Assembly: GCF_014643835.1 (NCBI RefSeq)
Contig: NZ_BMKD01000003.1
Coordinates: 558,001-622,000, forward strand
DNA length: 64,000 nt
From: Mucilaginibacter rubeus
GTDB taxonomy: Bacteria > Bacteroidota > Bacteroidia > Sphingobacteriales > Sphingobacteriaceae
Reading direction: 5' to 3'
A model generated the notes under the pieces. It was given only the letters and a program-made list of their open reading frames with translations. It did no database searches and was not told the origin of the DNA. Positions within the stretch are counted from its first letter, which is position 1. The number at the start of each line of letters is the position of its first letter. Below, in pieces: positions 60,899 through 64,000 of the stretch. A program made the position numbers and the translations under genes.

Positions 60899-61113
60899 CT
60901 TTTTGGCTAAAACCCTTTTACTTCTACCATACTTCCGTCGGTTAAAACCAACGGCAATGACGTTTTTTATTTTGTAGTAATAATGGCTGCACATCAGACA
61001 AAGGAGTGTTTTATATCTTTGTCTGAAAATATTTGTTTAAAGATTTGTTATTTCATTGCCGTCGGTTTTAACCGACGGTTTGTAATTTAAGGAGCGGCTG
61101 GCTTTAGCCCAAA
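60899..61113. repeat. Nested inverted-repeat element (about 215 bp)
   Basis: The outer arms are TTTTTGGCTAAAACCC (near 60899) and the complementary GGCTTTAGCCCAAA (near 61100). The middle arms are CCGTCGGTTAAAACCAACGG (60935-60954, extending to 60960) and its near-complement (61053-61078), with one mismatch over 26 bases. An inner stem is TCAGACAAAG (60994-61003) / CTTTGTCTGA (61017-61026), perfect. No ORF is present. It looks like a MITE or REP-type element. It fills the 330-base gap before the GH25 gene. Confidence 0.8.
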
Positions 61114-61147
61114 TCGTTGAGCAGTAATTTAACTAAGGAGATTTTAC

Positions 61148-62023
61148 TTACGGCACCAGCAATTTCTCAAACTCCGTACTATCACCCTTAAAAACATTAA
61201 AATCCACAACATGGTTAATACCATTAACATGGGCCTTATCCGAGTGCTGCCAAAACTTCCAGTTGGTTTTGTTGGATACAAGCAGTTTGGGCTGGTAGTA
61301 GTGTGCTATCCAAAGGGTATAACCATCAAAATAACCCTCCAGGTAGTCCTGGTAAAATTTCAGGTTGGTGTAGATGATGGGTTTGATCCCCGTACGGGTT
61401 TCAATAGTTTTGATAAAACTCTCCAATTGCTCGCGCATTTTTTCAGGACTGGTGCGATACAATCGTTCCACATCCACCACCATGGGCAGGTCGCCTTTTT
61501 CAGTTTTTACGGTTTGCAGGAAAAACTTAGCTTGCCATACACCACTTTTTTGCGGAAGAAAAAAATGATAAGCGCCGCACATGATGCCTGCCTTCGGCGC
61601 TTCGCGCCAGTTGCGCTGAAAATAAGGGTCGACACTTAATATACCTTCGGTTGCTTTTATAAATGCAAAGCTGATATGGACATCGCCCTCGCGCATGGCC
61701 TTTACCTGTTTCCAGTTAATGCGGCCCTGGTAGGATGACACATCAATACCATATACCGAATAACCGTCGGGAATATGGATAGCAAAGTTCTTATATTTTC
61801 GGTAATGGGTATCCTCACCCGCATCCATGATCCACCGCCAGGTGGCACTGCCGAATTTTAAAATATAGCCATAATAAAAAGGCGAAAGCAGGATAAGCAG
61901 CAACGCGCCTATAGCCACTATCCACTGGGTGGAGAAACTGGCCTGCTGTTTTGCTTTAACTACCGGCTTTTTACGGGCAGGCGCTTTCTTTCTTACGGGT
62001 GTTTTCTTTTCAGGAGCAGGCAC
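61148..62023 (-). CDS. GH25-family muramidase with N-terminal membrane anchor
   Basis: This 291-aa protein has a cationic head (APEKKTPVRKKAPARKKPVV), then one membrane helix, then GH25: YGIDVSSYQGRINW (Asp), FAFIKATEG, GAYHFF, LPMVVDVE (catalytic D-x-E pair), and PIIYTNLKFYQDY. The enzyme hydrolyses peptidoglycan glycan strands. It ends near the nested repeat. Confidence 0.92.
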   Translation of the reverse strand: MPAPEKKTPVRKKAPARKKPVVKAKQQASFSTQWIVAIGALLLILLSPFYYGYILKFGSATWRWIMDAGEDTHYRKYKNFAIHIPDGYSVYGIDVSSYQGRINWKQVKAMREGDVHISFAFIKATEGILSVDPYFQRNWREAPKAGIMCGAYHFFLPQKSGVWQAKFFLQTVKTEKGDLPMVVDVERLYRTSPEKMREQLESFIKTIETRTGIKPIIYTNLKFYQDYLEGYFDGYTLWIAHYYQPKLLVSNKTNWKFWQHSDKAHVNGINHVVDFNVFKGDSTEFEKLLVP

Positions 62024-62040
62024 GGGGTAAAAATAGCAAA

Positions 62041-62178
62041 TCTGAACCGGGATTTGAACCTTGATTTTTAGGATTAATGGATTCCCCTGATAGCAGGTTG
62101 TTTACCATTAAAATTATTGAGCAGTATCCAAAACCTAAATCAGGAAATCTTCAAATCAAGAAAATCAAGGTTTACATT
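62041..62178. repeat. Imperfect inverted repeat around a short-word AT-rich region
   Basis: AACCTTGATTTTTAGGATTA (near 62067) and its approximate complement ending AAAATCAAGGTT (near 62161-62172) form imperfect arms of about 35 bases. It lies before the MarR promoter. Confidence 0.4.
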
Positions 62179-62197
62179 CCCTTAACAAAATAATCTC

Positions 62198-62221
62198 TAT
62201 ATTTGTAAGGTAAACTTACAA
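62198..62221 (+). promoter_or_regulatory. MarR promoter and operator
   Basis: TATATTTG (62198-62205) is a -7 box. TTGTAAG (62203-62209) and CTTACAA (62215-62221) form a perfect 7-bp inverted repeat on top of the start site, the expected MarR autorepression site. Confidence 0.7.
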
Positions 62222-62239
62222 GTTTAACTGATTAATTGT

Positions 62240-62677
62240 ATGAGCGACGAAAAAGAGATCCAACTGGCTTCCGAATTGAGGTTTATCATTGGCAGGCTTA
62301 GTAAAAAGATCAGGAAGACTTCGGCTACTGCCGAAAAGCTTTCGCTTACCGAGCGGTCAACCATGGCACTGATCTTTCAGCATGAGGAGATCCTGCCTAA
62401 CGAGTTGGCAGCTATGGAGAAGATCACCACACAATCCATGTCGCAGGTATTAAGTAACCTGCTCAATCTCGGGCTGATCAAAAGGCGCATCTCCGAGCTG
62501 GATAAACGCAAGGTGATCATTTCACTTTCGGAAGAGGGGATCAGCCTCATCCATAAATCAAGAAGTGAAAAAGATGAATGGCTTAACCGCGCCCTCGAAG
62601 CCACCTGCACTGCCGAAGAGCAGGAGATCCTGAAAAAAGCGCTGGCACCTCTGGCCAAACTTGTTGACTTTGATTAA
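62240..62677 (+). CDS. MarR-family transcriptional regulator
   Basis: This 145-aa protein has the winged HTH LPNELAAMEKITTQSMSQVL, SNLLNLGLIKRRISELDKRK and a helical dimer interface at both ends. It is in operon with an MFS transporter (23-base gap) and presumably represses it until a ligand binds. Confidence 0.9.
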   Translation: MSDEKEIQLASELRFIIGRLSKKIRKTSATAEKLSLTERSTMALIFQHEEILPNELAAMEKITTQSMSQVLSNLLNLGLIKRRISELDKRKVIISLSEEGISLIHKSRSEKDEWLNRALEATCTAEEQEILKKALAPLAKLVDFD

Positions 62678-62700
62678 TAAAAACTGACAGAAAGGGATAA

Positions 62701-63960
62701 ATGAGTAAGCTAAGTACATTCAACGCTTTTAAAAGCCGCAACTACCGGCTGTATTTTGCCGGGCAATCCGTTTCATTGTTGGGTACCTGGATGCAGAAAA
62801 CCGCTGTAAGCTGGGTGATCTATTCGCAAACGCACTCCAAGTTTATGTTGGGGCTAACCTTGTTTGCAAGTTTGTTCCCCTCGTTTCTTTTTTCGTTTTT
62901 GGGCGGTGTGGTTTCTGACAGGTATAACCGCTTTAAAGTATTGTTGTTTACGCAAGTGGCTTCCATGGTACAAGCCATTTTGCTCACTGTGCTGGTGTTT
63001 TTCGGATATTATTCGGTTTGGGCTATCATGGCTTTGACTGCTGTTTTAGGACTGATTAACGCATTTGATGTTCCGGCAAGACAATCGTTGGTATATGAAA
63101 TGGTTGATGATAAATCCGACCTGCCTAATGCGCTTGCCCTTAACTCTTCCATGGTGAACCTGTCGCGGTTAATAGGGCCGGGGATAGCGGGCCTGATTAT
63201 TGAAAAATTTGGCGATTCGGTTTGTTTTGGGGCCAATGCTCTGAGCTTTATTCCGGTAATTGGCTCATTGCTGATGATGCGTTTGCCCGAATTTATGCCC
63301 AAGCCCCACGGTAAAAACGTATTTGCCGATCTGAAGGACGGCTTCGAATATATCCGGAATACTCCCACTATTATGTTTATGCTACTGATGCTTGCGTCGA
63401 TAAGCCTGTTTGTACTGCCATTCAGTACGCTGATACCGGTTTATGCTAAGGATATATTTAAAGGAACGGCGTCAACATTTGGGGTGATAGATAGTGTAAT
63501 AGGGCTTGGCGCTTTTAGCGGCGGCATTTTCCTGGCCTCATTAAGTGCCGGTACCGATCTTAAAAAGATCCTTGCAGTTAATACAGTAATATTTGCGGTG
63601 GGGCTGATAGCATTCTCACATATGCACAATTATCCTGTTGCGCTGTTTTTTTCAGCAATTATCGGTTTTGGCATGATGTCGCAGATCACTATAGGTAATA
63701 CTATTATCCAAACCACGGCAAGCCCGGAAATGCGCGGCCGGGTAATTAGCTTTTATGCTATGTCTTTTTTTGGAATGCAGCCGCTGGGCGGTCTGCTTAT
63801 TGGCGCGGTTTCGCAAAAGATAGGTGTGCCCGATACCGTTATGGCCGAAGGCATGATAGCACTGCTTTTAGGGGTTTTACATTTTGCTTTTTTAAGGCGC
63901 AGCAGGCTTAAAAAGAAAACTATGGAAGCCATGCAGCAGCCCGCCGAAGCAATTTCTTAA
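62701..63960 (+). CDS. MFS transporter (EntS/MFS_3-like exporter)
   Basis: This 419-aa protein has 12 membrane helices. The first is YFAGQSVSLLGTWMQKTAVS, followed by GGVVSDRYNRFKVL (motif A-like) and GFGMMSQITIGNTIIQTTAS in the second half. The type resembles EntS/siderophore or drug exporters. It is regulated by MarR. Confidence 0.9.
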   Translation: MSKLSTFNAFKSRNYRLYFAGQSVSLLGTWMQKTAVSWVIYSQTHSKFMLGLTLFASLFPSFLFSFLGGVVSDRYNRFKVLLFTQVASMVQAILLTVLVFFGYYSVWAIMALTAVLGLINAFDVPARQSLVYEMVDDKSDLPNALALNSSMVNLSRLIGPGIAGLIIEKFGDSVCFGANALSFIPVIGSLLMMRLPEFMPKPHGKNVFADLKDGFEYIRNTPTIMFMLLMLASISLFVLPFSTLIPVYAKDIFKGTASTFGVIDSVIGLGAFSGGIFLASLSAGTDLKKILAVNTVIFAVGLIAFSHMHNYPVALFFSAIIGFGMMSQITIGNTIIQTTASPEMRGRVISFYAMSFFGMQPLGGLLIGAVSQKIGVPDTVMAEGMIALLLGVLHFAFLRRSRLKKKTMEAMQQPAEAIS

Positions 63961-63979
63961 CATTAAACAATCAACTACC

Positions 63980-64000
63980 ATGATAACTACATTAGATCAA
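63980..64000 (+). CDS. Start of a further gene (5' fragment only)
   Basis: ATG at 63980 gives MITTLDQ to the window end. The beginning is compatible with an isochorismatase-type hydrolase start, but seven residues cannot prove this. It would be the third gene of the MarR-MFS operon. Confidence 0.4.

Overview
The window reads as chromosomal DNA of a Sphingobacteriaceae-type member of the Bacteroidota, most likely Mucilaginibacter or a close relative. The signs are Bacteroidota-type promoters (TAnnTTTG -7 boxes), SCKKD-type lipoprotein signals, LytTR two-component genes, a DUF2723 protein, and a decayed gliding-motility (CHU_C) sorting domain. The genus is an inference from gene style; no database was searched.

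Region by region. 1-459 holds a truncated BNR/YCF48-like secreted protein. 600-831 holds two tRNA-Leu genes (CAG and GAG). 851-22709 is a phage-derived late-gene block of about 22 kb, nearly all on the minus strand. In transcription order it encodes small and large terminase, a tail-chaperone-like gene with a T_TTT_TTT -1 frameshift site, tail proteins, tape measure, ClpP-type protease/scaffold, major capsid, tube-like protein, portal, connector, an SGNH-bearing tail fibre, a free SGNH hydrolase and a holin-like protein. Two lipoprotein genes are inserted in it. I see no integrase, transposase, replication gene, lysogeny regulator or endolysin inside the block, and the head genes lie downstream of the tail genes. 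Its spacers carry 7-bp-periodic repeats, including a 17-copy heptamer array.

22862-44320 is mixed chromosomal and accessory DNA: an Xre/RES toxin-antitoxin pair, an Omp85-type barrel, an RRM protein, GNATs, an S24 repressor with a palindromic operator beside a frameshifted gene, a decayed hydrolase, a large TPR protein, a TetR-VOC-YciI operon, an N-acetylmuramoyl-L-alanine amidase, YceI, a DUF2130 nuclease-like protein, and three paralogous small membrane proteins.

44759-53041 is the most unusual block. Two full-length LanB-type dehydratases (994 and 1037 aa) flank a LytTR response regulator/histidine kinase pair and a 55-aa, previously unlisted peptide gene. The peptide has a leader-like N-terminus ending in Gly-Gly and a 22-residue tail that is half Ser/Thr with no cysteine. 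No LanC cyclase, LanT transporter or LanP protease lies nearby. One dehydratase keeps all the recognisable active-site motifs. The other has Gln where the catalytic His is expected and a disrupted N-terminal motif. The cluster could make a dehydrated but uncyclised peptide, using one active and one specialised or degenerate LanB.

53253-64000 is mostly housekeeping: a Tat-type metallophosphoesterase, a DUF2723/GT117-like membrane protein, a YafQ-type toxin-antitoxin pair, MscS plus inorganic pyrophosphatase, an HxlR/DoxX divergent pair with a palindromic operator, a nested inverted-repeat element, a GH25 muramidase, a MarR-MFS operon, and the first codons of a further gene.
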